DNA of 64,000 bases from Nocardia sp. BMG51109. GTDB lineage: Bacteria > Actinomycetota > Actinomycetes > Mycobacteriales > Mycobacteriaceae. The stretch lies in assembly GCF_000526215.1 (NCBI RefSeq), contig NZ_JAFQ01000004.1, positions 2,480,001 through 2,544,000 on the forward strand. The letters are read 5' to 3'. Numbering within the stretch: position 1 is the stretch's first letter; each line of letters begins with the position of its first letter. Of the stretch, positions 43,786-52,043 are shown piece by piece. A program made the position numbers and the translations under genes. The notes under the pieces are model-generated. The model saw only the letters and a program-made list of their open reading frames with translations. It searched no databases and had not been told where the DNA came from.

Positions 43786-45197
43786 CCATCATGGAACCGA
43801 TCGAACTGGCCTTCTTCGGCCACCCCGAAGGGGACCCGCGCGCCCTGTTGTACTTCGAATGGCTGCAGCGTCGCGAATCCGGCTATGCCGTGGACGATTT
43901 CGCGGAAGAGGTCCGCGACCTGACCCACACCGCGCTGCCCGATCCGGCGTCGTGCTGGCGCCTGCTCGACCGCATCGAATCCGCACCGAGCGTCCCGGCC
44001 TGGCCCTACGACGAGATCGGTGACGGGCTCGCCGAGGGTAAGGGGGCCGCCGGCAATGGCACAGTTGCCGGCGATGGCGAGGATGTTGCCGACACCGTCG
44101 CGGCGCACCGGGTTGCGGGCGCGTCGCAGTTCGGCAACCGGCTCTACGACCGGATTCTGGGCGGCTGGCTCGGCCGCTGCGTGGGCTGCACGCTCGGCAA
44201 GCCGCTGGAGAACGGGTTCCGGTGGAGTCCGCAGGTGATCCGCTCCTATCTGGAGCGCGCCGACGCCTATCCGCTGTCGGACTACGTCCCCGTCTCGAAT
44301 CCGATGCCGGACGGGTACCGGCTGCAGCGCGGCTGGCCGGAATCGACCCGGGGCCGCGTCGACGGCTGCCCGCGCGACGACGCCCTCGACTACACCGTGC
44401 TCGGGCTGCACCTGCTGGAGCAGCACGGCACCGGCTTCACCGCCGGTGATGTCGCGGCCGGCTGGCTGGAGCGGCTGCCGTTCCTGCAGACCTACACCGC
44501 CGAGCGGGTCGCCTACCGCAACCTCATCGACGGCTGGACGCCGCCGGCGACCGCCCGGTTCCGCAACCCGTACCGGGAGTGGACCGGCGGGATGAGCCGC
44601 GCCGACATCTACGGATACGTCTGCCCCGACGATCCGGTGCGCGCCGCCGACCTGGCGGCCCGCGACGCCGCGCTGTCGCACACCGGAAACGGCGTCTGGG
44701 CGGCGATGTGGGCGGCCGCCCTGATCGCCGCATCGTTCGGCGCCGCCGATCCGTTGTCCGCGATAACCGCGGCACAGCAGGTGATTCCGGAGAATTCACG
44801 GCTGGCGAGGGCCTTGGCGCAGGTGATCGACGACCATCGCCGCGGTGTCGGCTGGGAGCAGGCGATCGCGACGGTCCACACCGGTCACGAGCACTACAAC
44901 TGGATGCACGCGGTCGGCAACAGCTGCCTGGTGGCCGCCGGGCTACTGTGGGGCGCAGGGGATTTCGGCAGAACGATAGCGCTCACGGTGCAGGGCGGCT
45001 GGGACACCGGCTGCAACGGCGCCACCGCGGGGTCGGTCTCCGGAATCCTGCTGGGCGCCGGCGCGATCCCGCGGCACTGGACCGGTCCGCTGCACGATCG
45101 CCTGCGCAGCGTGGTCTCCGGGTACGATGCCGTCAGCATCTCTGCCCTGGCCCGCCGCACCTTCGACGTCGCCAGTCGGCATGTCGTCTGTGGATGA
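43782..45197 (+). CDS. ADP-ribosylglycohydrolase family protein with altered metal-site residues
   Basis: A 471-residue protein of the large ADP-ribosyl-GH subfamily. An N-terminal helical part (about 1-75) contains LLYFEWLQRRESGYAVDDF. A Gly/Ala-rich linker (about 82-112) leads to the hydrolase fold: RILGGWLGRCVGCTLGKPLENG, PRDDALDYTVLGLHLL (about 197-212) and GWDTGCNGATAGSVSGILLGAGAIP (about 405-430). The last corresponds to the DTD-type metal motif, where this subfamily usually has GWDTDCN; here the second Asp is Gly. The first metal cluster, normally DDD or DDT, reads DDA. Two ligands may thus be lost. It could be an altered or inactive ADP-ribose-binding enzyme. Coupled to the 152-residue gene. 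Confidence 0.8.
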   Translation: MTIMEPIELAFFGHPEGDPRALLYFEWLQRRESGYAVDDFAEEVRDLTHTALPDPASCWRLLDRIESAPSVPAWPYDEIGDGLAEGKGAAGNGTVAGDGEDVADTVAAHRVAGASQFGNRLYDRILGGWLGRCVGCTLGKPLENGFRWSPQVIRSYLERADAYPLSDYVPVSNPMPDGYRLQRGWPESTRGRVDGCPRDDALDYTVLGLHLLEQHGTGFTAGDVAAGWLERLPFLQTYTAERVAYRNLIDGWTPPATARFRNPYREWTGGMSRADIYGYVCPDDPVRAADLAARDAALSHTGNGVWAAMWAAALIAASFGAADPLSAITAAQQVIPENSRLARALAQVIDDHRRGVGWEQAIATVHTGHEHYNWMHAVGNSCLVAAGLLWGAGDFGRTIALTVQGGWDTGCNGATAGSVSGILLGAGAIPRHWTGPLHDRLRSVVSGYDAVSISALARRTFDVASRHVVCG

Positions 45198-45323
45198 CGG
45201 CCGGTGGATCGGTAGGCGCCGGAGATGAAGTGCCCCTGGGTATTCCGTGCGAGTATCGTTGACATGCCGTGCGCGCCTGTGCCAGGCTGCTGATCTCCAG
45301 ATCGTCAATCCGGGGGGACCTAC

Positions 45324-45797
45324 ATGAATATGCGCGCGACGGCGGCCGGCGGTGCCGCGGCGATCACTCTGGCGGCCGGCGTGGTACTCGGCGCCGGTGC
45401 GGCGGATGCCCGGCCGTTCGGCCCGATCACCTGCGGCGCACAGCCCGAGGGCAGCCGAATCGTGACGACCTGCGTCAACGAGGACGATGCGCCCGCCGGT
45501 GTCGGCATGCAGGCGCTGTGCACGAACCTCCGGATCTTCTGGCTCGGCTATGTGGCCGAAGCCAATACGACACAGCAGTTCATCGAGGATTGCGGGCCGG
45601 GCGCGTTCCCCATCCTGTGGAACGCGCAGGGCCTGCCGGCGTGGCAGGCCGAGCTGGATCGGCAGCGCCAGGAACAACAGCAGCAGCTCGACCAGCAGCG
45701 CCAACGTCAGCAGGAGGAGCTGGATCGGCAGCGCGAGCGCCAGGCCTGCCCCTTGGGGACGCCACCGGGCACCGTGAATATGGGCCACATCTGCTGA
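45324..45797 (+). CDS. Small secreted cysteine-containing protein with Gln-rich coiled coil
   Basis: A 157-residue exported protein. The signal peptide (about 1-30) ends in AGAADA-RPFGP. The mature domain has Cys in ITCGAQPEG, VTTCVNED and QALCTNLRIF, then a fourth in IEDCGPGAF. A coiled coil of Gln/Arg/Glu heptads (about 108-142) ends in CPLGTPPGTVNMGHIC with two more Cys. Six cysteines suggest three disulfides after export. GGGGGGACC lies before the ATG, giving a good ribosome-binding site. It is not related to a family I know. Upstream it is separated by 126 bp from the ADP-ribosylglycohydrolase gene. Confidence 0.75.
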   Translation: MNMRATAAGGAAAITLAAGVVLGAGAADARPFGPITCGAQPEGSRIVTTCVNEDDAPAGVGMQALCTNLRIFWLGYVAEANTTQQFIEDCGPGAFPILWNAQGLPAWQAELDRQRQEQQQQLDQQRQRQQEELDRQRERQACPLGTPPGTVNMGHIC

Positions 45798-45842
45798 GCG
45801 GTTCTGCTCGATGATTGCGGCCCGGTGATCGCGTCGAACGCC

Positions 45843-45895
45843 CGGTGCCCGGATTCCTCGTCCTCGGAACCATCGTTCCCGGAACCCGGGCACCG
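45843..45895. terminator. Nested inverted repeats between convergent genes
   Basis: CGGTGCCCGG (45843-45852) pairs perfectly with CCGGGCACCG (45886-45895). Inside the loop GGAAC (45866-45870) pairs with GTTCC (45875-45879). It lies between the convergent secreted-protein and fadA2 genes and probably ends transcription from one or both. There is no T-tract. Confidence 0.5.
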
Positions 45896-45958
45896 ACCCG
45901 CCGGACGTGTTGGGCTACGGCCGAATTCGGCGCGGCGGGATCTCAGCGCTCCAGAATC

Positions 45959-47383
45959 TCAGCGCTCCAGAATCGCCACCACGCCCTGGCCGCCGGCGGC
46001 GCAGATGGAGATCAGCGCGCGGCCGGAGCCCTTCTCCGCCAGCTGCTTCGCGGTCTGGGCGATGATGCGGCCGCCGGTCGCGGCGAACGGGTGGCCGGCC
46101 GCCAGCGAGGAGCCGTTGACGTTGAGCTTGGCGCGATCGATCGCGCCGAGGGCGCCGTCCAAGCCGAGCCGCTCCTTGCAGTACTGATCCGACTCCCACG
46201 CCTGCAGGGTGGCCAGCACCACGGACGCGAACGCCTCGTGGATCTCGTAGTAGTCGAAGTCCTGCAGGGTCAGGCCGTTACGGGCGAGCAGGCGCGGCAC
46301 CGCGTAGGTCGGCGCCATCAGCAGGCCGTCCGGGCCCCACACGTAGTCGACCGCGCCGACCTCGCTGTCGATCAGGTAGGCCAGCGGCTTCAGGTTGCGC
46401 TCGGCGGCCCACTCCTCGCTGCCCAGCAGCACCGCGGACGCGCCGTCGGTGAGCGGGGTGGAATTGCCGGCCGTCATCGTCGCGGCCGGATCCTTCTCGC
46501 CGCCGGGGAGCCGGTGGCCGAAGACCGGCTTCAGGGTCGACAGCTTCTCCACGGTCGAGTTCGGCCGCAGGTTGTCGTCGCGGGTCAGGCCCAGGAACGG
46601 GGTGATCAGATCGTCGAAGAAGCCGCGGTCGTAGGCCGCGGCCATGTTGCGGTGCGACAGGTAGGCCAGCTCGTCCTGCGCCTCGCGGGCGATGCCGAAC
46701 TCCTTGGCGGTGAGGGCGGCGTGCTCGCCCATCGACAGCCCGGTGCGCGGTTCGGCATTGCGCGGGATCTCGATGCCCACCATACTCGGGCGCAGCCGTC
46801 CGGCCAGCTTGACGTAGTCGGAGTTCTTCTTGGCGCGGTTGGCGTCGAGCATCCACTCCCGCATGGATTCGCTCACGCCGATCGGCGCGTCAGAGGTGGT
46901 GTCGGTGCCGCCGCCGACGCCGGCCTCGATGCGGCCCAGCGCCACCGCGTCGCCGACGGTGACGATCGACTGCAGGCCGGTGCCGCAGGCCAGCTGCAGA
47001 TCGTGCGCCGGGGTGTAGGGCGACAGCTCGCTGCCCAGCACGCTCTCGCGGATCATGCCGTGCTCGCCGACGCGCTTGAGCACCGCGCCGCCGACCACCA
47101 TGCCCAGCCGCTCACCCTGCAGGCCGTAGCGGCTGACCAGCCCGTTCAGCGCGGCGGTGAACATGTCCTGGTTGGAGGCGTGTGCATAGCGGCCGTCGGA
47201 CCGGGCGAACGGGATCCGGTTGCCGCCCAGGACCGCCACGGGACGGGTCTGCTTGGTGTGCGGGGCCTTTCCGCTCGATGAGGTGCTGCTCGATGCTGTG
47301 CTGCTCGATCCGGTGCTGCTCGATGAGGTGCCGGTGGACGCGGCCTTCGCCGAACGGGCTTTGGTAGTCACTCGAGTCTCCAC
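45959..47383 (-). CDS. fadA2: Thiolase FadA2 (acetyl-CoA acetyltransferase)
   Basis: Carries out thiolysis of 3-ketoacyl-CoA, or the reverse Claisen condensation. The 474-residue protein has a Ser/Thr-rich N-terminal leader of about 40 residues (ALTSSSSTGSSSTASSS-like; see repeat entry) before the fold. Catalytic residues are present: nucleophile Cys in LQLACGTGLQS, His in EIHEAFASVV, and the second Cys in CAAGGQG; the GHPFAATGGR loop also matches. GTG 47383 is used, but a GTG at 47371 is possible. It is divergent from fabG4 across 236 bp that hold a 20-bp palindrome. Same partner set as Rv0243. Confidence 0.92.
   Translation of the reverse strand: METRVTTKARSAKAASTGTSSSSTGSSSTASSSTSSSGKAPHTKQTRPVAVLGGNRIPFARSDGRYAHASNQDMFTAALNGLVSRYGLQGERLGMVVGGAVLKRVGEHGMIRESVLGSELSPYTPAHDLQLACGTGLQSIVTVGDAVALGRIEAGVGGGTDTTSDAPIGVSESMREWMLDANRAKKNSDYVKLAGRLRPSMVGIEIPRNAEPRTGLSMGEHAALTAKEFGIAREAQDELAYLSHRNMAAAYDRGFFDDLITPFLGLTRDDNLRPNSTVEKLSTLKPVFGHRLPGGEKDPAATMTAGNSTPLTDGASAVLLGSEEWAAERNLKPLAYLIDSEVGAVDYVWGPDGLLMAPTYAVPRLLARNGLTLQDFDYYEIHEAFASVVLATLQAWESDQYCKERLGLDGALGAIDRAKLNVNGSSLAAGHPFAATGGRIIAQTAKQLAEKGSGRALISICAAGGQGVVAILER
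47277..47336 (-). repeat. 15-bp tandem repeats at the fadA2 5' end
   Basis: Three full units (47277, 47292, 47307) and a partial fourth share GATSMKGTGCTGCTC-type sequence. They encode the Ser/Thr-rich leader of FadA2 in frame. Confidence 0.8.
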
Positions 47384-47485
47384 TGTCTCGTCGGGAACTG
47401 ACTGTCTCGTCGGAACTGTTCGGCGCTCGGGGCGTGGCCGACATGCGGCACAGCACCGATGCCCCTTCGCTGTCGGTTTACATTA

Positions 47486-47505
47486 AACTTACTCTGGAGT
47501 AAGTT
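47486..47505. promoter_or_regulatory. Perfect 20-bp palindrome, likely TetR operator for fadA2/fabG4
   Basis: AACTTACTCTGGAGTAAGTT has two identical 9-base arms around a 2-base centre. It lies midway between the divergent fadA2 and fabG4 starts (about 103 and 115 bp away). A closely related 20-bp site lies upstream of the tetR-type gene at 50553-50572, so both are probably bound by that regulator. Confidence 0.8.
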
Positions 47506-47525
47506 CGTTGTCGACACCGTACCTC

Positions 47526-47601
47526 GTAGATGTGCCCGACAGTAGATGTGTCCGACGGCGCTCGACGTTCACATTCGACACACCGTTCACATTCGACACA
47601 C
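47526..47601. repeat. Two tandem duplications in the fabG4 leader
   Basis: A 16-bp unit at 47526-47541 and 47542-47557 (GTAGATGTGYCCGAC core), and a perfect 18-bp unit CGTTCACATTCGACACAC at 47566-47583 and 47584-47601. Both lie between the operator and the fabG4 start. Confidence 0.85.
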
Positions 47602-47619
47602 AAGGAAAAGGTAGGAACC

Positions 47620-48984
47620 GTGGCAGCCAGCAAAAGCAAGGGCGCTCCCAACCTCTACGGATCGTTCGTCCACTCGGCCCCCGGCGCGTTCCTGGCGAGC
47701 AAGCTGGGGCTGCCCAAGCCGGAGAACCTGCGCCGCTACACCCCCGGCGAGGCGGCGCTGCCCGGGCCGGTACTGCTGGGCGGCAAGGGCCGGGTCGCCG
47801 ACGCGGCCCGAAACCTGCTGTCCGACTACACCTTCGTGGATTCCCCCACATCGGGCGTGAAGTTCGGCGCCCTGGTGTTCGACGCCACCGGCCTCGGCTC
47901 GGTGGAGGAGCTCGAGCAGCTGTACCAGTTCTTCCAGCCGGCGATGCGGTCGGTCGCGCCGTCCGGTCGGCTGCTGGTCGTCGGCACCACGCCGGAGCTG
48001 GCCTCGGGCGTCGAGCAGCAGATCGCGCAGCGCGCGCTGGAGGGCTTCACCCGCAGCGTCGGCAAGGAGCTGCTGCGCGGCGCCACCGTCAACCTCGTAT
48101 ACCTGCACCCGGAGGCCGCCGCGGCCGCCACCGGACTGGAGTCCACGCTGCGGTTTCTGCTGTCCGGCAAGTCGGCGTTCGTCGATGCGCAGGTGTTCCG
48201 GGTCGGTCGCGAAGACGGCGTGGTGGACAACTCCTTCGATTGGGACAAGCCGCTGGACGGCAAGGTCGCCGTGGTCACCGGTGCGGCGCGCGGCATCGGC
48301 GCCACCATCGCCGAGGTCTTCGCCCGCGACGGCGCCAAGGTGATCGTCGCCGACATCCCGGCCGCCGGCGAGGCGCTGTCGGCGACCGCCAACAAGGTCG
48401 GTGGCACGGCCCTGGCCGTCGACGTCACCGCGCCCGATGCCGCCGACAAGATCGCCGAACTCGCGGCCGAGCGCTTCGGTAGCCTCGACATCGTGGTACA
48501 CAACGCCGGGATCACCCGCGACAAGTTGCTCGCCAACATGGACGAGGGTCGCTGGAACTCGGTACTGAACGTCAATCTCGCTGCCCCGCACCGGATCACC
48601 GAAGCCCTGGTGTCGAAAGGCGTCCTGAAGGAGGGAGGCCGGGTGATCGATATCTCGTCGATCGCCGGCATCGCGGGCAACCGCGGCCAGACCAACTACG
48701 GCGCGTCCAAGGCCGGCGTGATCGGCATGGTGGACGCCGAGGCGCCGAAGCTGGCCGAGAAGGGCGTCACCATCAACGCCGTGGCCCCCGGCTTCATCGA
48801 AACCGCCATGACAGCCGCCATCCCGCTGGCCACTCGGGAGGCGGGCCGACTGATGAGTTCCCTGTCGCAGGGCGGCCAGACCGTCGATGTCGCCGAGACC
48901 ATCGCCTACTTCGCCAGCCCGGCGTCGAACGCGGTGACGGGCAACGTCGTTCGGGTCTGCGGCCAGAGCCTGCTCGGTGCCTGA
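47620..48984 (+). CDS. fabG4: High-molecular-weight 3-oxoacyl reductase FabG4
   Basis: Reduces 3-oxoacyl thioesters, with NADH preferred in the M. tuberculosis homologue Rv0242c. The 454-residue protein has the double layout typical of HMwFabG: an N-terminal flavodoxin-like domain (about 1-205) lacking catalytic residues, then the SDR domain: [17 protein letters not shown] (cofactor loop), [34 protein letters not shown] with Ser, Tyr and Lys. GTG 47620 is preferred because AAAGGTAGGAACC lies just upstream; the open frame extends to 47530 across the leader repeats. It is followed 10 bp later by htdX, so the reductase and dehydratase are made from one transcript. Confidence 0.92.
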   Translation: MAASKSKGAPNLYGSFVHSAPGAFLASKLGLPKPENLRRYTPGEAALPGPVLLGGKGRVADAARNLLSDYTFVDSPTSGVKFGALVFDATGLGSVEELEQLYQFFQPAMRSVAPSGRLLVVGTTPELASGVEQQIAQRALEGFTRSVGKELLRGATVNLVYLHPEAAAAATGLESTLRFLLSGKSAFVDAQVFRVGREDGVVDNSFDWDKPLDGKVAVVTGAARGIGATIAEVFARDGAKVIVADIPAAGEALSATANKVGGTALAVDVTAPDAADKIAELAAERFGSLDIVVHNAGITRDKLLANMDEGRWNSVLNVNLAAPHRITEALVSKGVLKEGGRVIDISSIAGIAGNRGQTNYGASKAGVIGMVDAEAPKLAEKGVTINAVAPGFIETAMTAAIPLATREAGRLMSSLSQGGQTVDVAETIAYFASPASNAVTGNVVRVCGQSLLGA

Positions 48985-48994
48985 TCGGAGCATC

Positions 48995-49876
48995 ATGACC
49001 CAGACCATTTCGCTGACCACGCCGCCCAAGACCGGCGGTCTCTATCTGAAGGCGGCGCTGGGAGCCGTTCCCCTGCCGCTGGTTTCGAGCCGCAAGTCCG
49101 CTATCCCGGACCGCGTCATCGAATGGAAGGGTGTCCGGGTCGATGCCGACAACCTGGCCGCGTACTGCCATGCGACGGGTCTGCGCTTCGGCGATTCGCT
49201 GCCGCTGACCTATCCGTTCGTGCTCACCTTCCCGGTGGTGATGCAACTGGTGGTCGCCCGCGACTTCCCGTTCGTCGCGGTGGGCGCGGTGCACGCGGAG
49301 AACGTCATCGAGCGCACGAGGGAGATCTCGGTCAGCGAGCCGCTGGATATCCACGGGCACGTGGAGAATTTGCGCGAGCATCCGAAGGGCCTGCTGGTCG
49401 ATGCGGTCAGCGAGGTCAGCGTGGGCCGGGAGCAGGTGTGGCGGCAGGTCACCACCTTCCTGCACCAGCAGCGCACCTCGCTGTCGGGTGGCCCGAAGCC
49501 CGAGCCCAAGCCGGAGGAGGCGCCCCCGCCGCCGCTGCGCACGCTGCGGGTGGATCAGGCGATGATCCACCGCTACGCCGCGGCGTCCGGGGACCGCAAC
49601 CCGATCCACATGTCGTCGCTGGGCGCCAAGGCATTCGGGTTCCCGCGCTCGATCGCGCACGGAATGTGGTCGGCCGCGGCGATTCTCGGCGTCATCGAGG
49701 GGCGTGTGCCGGAGCGCACCACCTACTCGCTGAAGTTCGGCAAGCCGATCCTGCTGCCGTCCACGGTCAACGTGTACGCCGACCAGGTCGGTGATCCCGA
49801 CGGCGGCAGCGGCTGGGATCTGTCGCTGAAGCACCCGAAGAAGGGATATCCGTACCTGACCGGCACGCTGCGCTGA
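48995..49876 (+). CDS. htdX: 3-hydroxyacyl-thioester dehydratase (MaoC family, HtdX)
   Basis: Dehydrates (R)-3-hydroxyacyl thioesters to enoyl thioesters. A 293-residue double hot-dog protein: a degenerate N-terminal hot-dog (about 15-160) and a C-terminal MaoC domain with the hydratase motif YAAASGDRNPIHMSSLGAKAFGFPRSIAHGMWSAAAIL (about 193-230), in which Asp and His are the catalytic pair. ATG 48995 is preferred over an overlapping GTG at 48977 because CGGAG precedes it. Neighbours are those of Rv0241c. With FadA2 and FabG4 it supplies three steps of an acyl-elongation or oxidation cycle; no enoyl reductase is encoded here. Confidence 0.9.
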   Translation: MTQTISLTTPPKTGGLYLKAALGAVPLPLVSSRKSAIPDRVIEWKGVRVDADNLAAYCHATGLRFGDSLPLTYPFVLTFPVVMQLVVARDFPFVAVGAVHAENVIERTREISVSEPLDIHGHVENLREHPKGLLVDAVSEVSVGREQVWRQVTTFLHQQRTSLSGGPKPEPKPEEAPPPPLRTLRVDQAMIHRYAAASGDRNPIHMSSLGAKAFGFPRSIAHGMWSAAAILGVIEGRVPERTTYSLKFGKPILLPSTVNVYADQVGDPDGGSGWDLSLKHPKKGYPYLTGTLR

Positions 49877-49887
49877 CGTCGCGGTGA

Positions 49888-49912
49888 GTTCCGGGCCCCG
49901 CGGGTCCGGAAC
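49888..49912. terminator. Hairpin between convergent htdX and tetR-type genes
   Basis: GTTCCGGGCCC (49888-49898) pairs with GGGTCCGGAAC (49902-49912) with one G-T pair and a 3-base loop. There is no T-tract, so termination is probable but not certain. Confidence 0.5.
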
Positions 49913-49923
49913 GCCGCCGGGCG

Positions 49924-50523
49924 CTACTCGGCCTTCTTTTTACCCGCCAGGCCGCGCCAGGCCAGATTGTCCAGCAGGTCCACGGCCTCGGCCACCTGCA
50001 CCTCGCCGTCGGCGATCCGGTCGGCGATCGCCTCGCCGGCGCCGATCACCGCGACTGCCACGATGTCGAAATTCGTTCCGGGCTCGGCATATTTGGCGCT
50101 GGACTCGAGCAGCTTGCCGGTCAGCTCGATCACCCGCTCGCGGCTGTTGGCGATCTCGGAGGCGAACGGCTGCTGCCCCAGCGCCTGCCGATACAGCACC
50201 TGCCAGGACAACCGGTTGGTGTCCACGTACGACAGGAATGCCTCCAGCCCGGCGCGCAACTGCTCGTGCGGGGTCAGCGTCGGATTGCCGGCGACCGCGA
50301 CGGCATCGATGAACCGCACGCTCTCGCGCGCGATGCAGGCCCGGAACAGCTCGTCCTTGGAGCCGTAGTACAAATAGAGCATCGGCTTGGAGATCTTGGC
50401 CTCCGCGGCGATGGCATCCATCGAGGTGTCGTGGTACCCCTTACGCGAGAACACCTCGACGGCGGCATCCAGCATCTGCTGCTCACGAACCGCCCGGGGA
50501 AGCCGCTTCGTACCGCCTGCCAT
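49924..50523 (-). CDS. TetR-family repressor (Rv0238-like)
   Basis: A 199-residue regulator with an N-terminal helix-turn-helix (about 15-62): REQQMLDAAVEVFSRKGYHDTSMDAIAAEAKISKPMLYLYYGSKDELFRACI shown by its key residues, followed by a ligand-binding helical domain. AGGAGAG precedes the ATG at 50521-50523. The position between htdX and lpqI matches Rv0238. Two near-identical palindromes, at 47486-47505 and 50553-50572, are its probable operators: one between fadA2 and fabG4, one 30 bp before its own start, implying autorepression. The ligand is likely an acyl-CoA or lipid, by analogy with other TetR proteins near fad genes. Confidence 0.9.
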   Translation of the reverse strand: MAGGTKRLPRAVREQQMLDAAVEVFSRKGYHDTSMDAIAAEAKISKPMLYLYYGSKDELFRACIARESVRFIDAVAVAGNPTLTPHEQLRAGLEAFLSYVDTNRLSWQVLYRQALGQQPFASEIANSRERVIELTGKLLESSAKYAEPGTNFDIVAVAVIGAGEAIADRIADGEVQVAEAVDLLDNLAWRGLAGKKKAE

Positions 50524-50552
50524 TCGCTCTCCTAGACCCTCGTGAAACCCGT

Positions 50553-50572
50553 ATCTTACTCCAAGGTAAGTT
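50553..50572. promoter_or_regulatory. Palindrome upstream of the tetR-type gene (autoregulatory operator)
   Basis: ATCTTACTCCAAGGTAAGTT has the same spacing and half-site core (CTTAC-N6-GTAAG) as 47486-47505. It lies 30 bp upstream of the regulator start and just after the lpqI stop. Confidence 0.75.
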
Positions 50573-50593
50573 CCACGGGAGGTACTTGCCCGG

Positions 50594-51751
50594 TCAGCAG
50601 TGCATCGGAATGCCCTTGTAGCGCGCCATCCGCAGCACCGATTCGTCGACCCGCTGGATCGACAGCCGCCCCGCCTGCACCTCCTGCTCCAGGTGATCCA
50701 GCACCGTCGAGACGGCATCGGAGTTGATCCACAGCGCGTTGTCGGCACCGGCCTCCAGCGCCGCGGCGACCGCGTCCTCGATACCCATCCGGCTGGTGAT
50801 CGCGGCCATGCCGCTCAGGTCGTCGGTGAAGATCGGACCATCGAACGGCGCCGCCCCGTAGCCGGCGCCCTGGCGCAACAACGACATCACCTGCGGGCTG
50901 ATGCTGGCCGGCGTGTCCGGTGTGGTCAGGCCGGGGACGTCGAGATGGCCGACCATCACGCCCGCCCCCGACCCGACGAGGTTGCGGAACGGCACCAGAT
51001 CCACCTGTTGCAGCTGGTCCAGCGGCGGGGTGCGGACCGCGCCGGTATGCGAGTCGCCCGAACCGGAGCCGTGGCCGGGGAAGTGCTTGATCACCGCGCC
51101 GAGGCCGGCGTCGCGCATGGCGCGGATGTAGGCATCGGCGTAGCGGGTGACCACCTCCGGATCGTCGGAGAAGGACCGGTCGCCGATCACGCTGTCGTCC
51201 GGCTGGCTCGACACGTCGACGTCGGGCGCGAAGTCGACGGTGATACCGAGGTCGTGCATCGCCCGGCCGCGGCCGACGCTCTGCCGGTAGTAATCGTCGG
51301 CGGACATGGTCTGCGCGCTCTCCCGCGCCGACGGCGCGGACCCGATCAGGTTGCTCAGCCGCGACACCCGGCCGCCCTCTTCGTCGATGGTCACCATCAA
51401 GGGGGTGCGCGCCGCCGACTTGACCCGATCGATCTGCTGCTTGTCGCTCAGCAGGGTCTGATCGGTCCAGCTGCCGAGGAAGATGCCGCCGATCTGTTCG
51501 GTGCGCACGATGCTCTCCGCATCCGCCGTGCCGTTGACGCCGACGGTCAGCAACTGCGCGAGTTTCTGCCGGGTGGTGAACTGCGCGAGAAAGCCCGCGT
51601 TGCAATCGGGTTGGGTGCTGGTGGGCGGCGCCGTCGACTCCGGTGGCGCGCCGGTGGCGCCGGAGGTCTCGGTGGTCTGCGTGCTGCCGCCGGAGCAGGC
51701 GGTCAGGGTGAGGGCGAGTACCGCGAGAACGAGCCCGGGAACGGTGCGCAT
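50594..51751 (-). CDS. lpqI: LpqI-like glycoside hydrolase family 3 lipoprotein (beta-N-acetylglucosaminidase)
   Basis: A 385-residue exported lipoprotein that cleaves N-acetylglucosamine from muropeptides, helping wall recycling. The lipobox is LTLTACSGG, with a Ser/Thr-rich spacer (about 22-45). The GH3 fold shows KHFPGHGSGSGDSHTG (about 195-210), the His being the acid/base in this subfamily, and FTDDLSGMAAI with the nucleophile Asp (about 285). ATG 51751 (MRTVPGLVLAVLALTLTAC) gives the shortest signal peptide. It reads towards the tetR-type gene, as in M. tuberculosis Rv0237-Rv0238, with a 70-bp gap containing the operator. Confidence 0.92.
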   Translation of the reverse strand: MRTVPGLVLAVLALTLTACSGGSTQTTETSGATGAPPESTAPPTSTQPDCNAGFLAQFTTRQKLAQLLTVGVNGTADAESIVRTEQIGGIFLGSWTDQTLLSDKQQIDRVKSAARTPLMVTIDEEGGRVSRLSNLIGSAPSARESAQTMSADDYYRQSVGRGRAMHDLGITVDFAPDVDVSSQPDDSVIGDRSFSDDPEVVTRYADAYIRAMRDAGLGAVIKHFPGHGSGSGDSHTGAVRTPPLDQLQQVDLVPFRNLVGSGAGVMVGHLDVPGLTTPDTPASISPQVMSLLRQGAGYGAAPFDGPIFTDDLSGMAAITSRMGIEDAVAAALEAGADNALWINSDAVSTVLDHLEQEVQAGRLSIQRVDESVLRMARYKGIPMHC

Positions 51752-52043
51752 GGCTCTGAACGGTAGCCGTCCGGCGGACCGCCCGACAGCCCGGGCTCGA
51801 TGGGCCGCGCCGCGGACCGGGGGCGGTGGTTCGCGGCACGACCACCGTGATCGTGAGTAACACCTACTGCTAGTGTCTCGTCGGCCGTCGACATGGCAGA
51901 TCGCTATCGATGGTCGGCGCGGCGGCCGGGCGTGGCGGCCGGGAGCTGGTATCGACAGGGTTACCGCAATTCGACGGCCGATCGCCGTCGGCACCCTGCG
52001 TTCTTTTCAATCCACAGCACAGAGCGGAAGGCTGACATCGACG
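51752..52043. promoter_or_regulatory. Divergent region between lpqI and the secreted-protein operon
   Basis: 292 bp with divergent starts at each end. The right half (about 51960-52030) is AT-richer and presumably holds the promoter of the 52044 operon. No operator or small gene could be supported. Confidence 0.3.
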
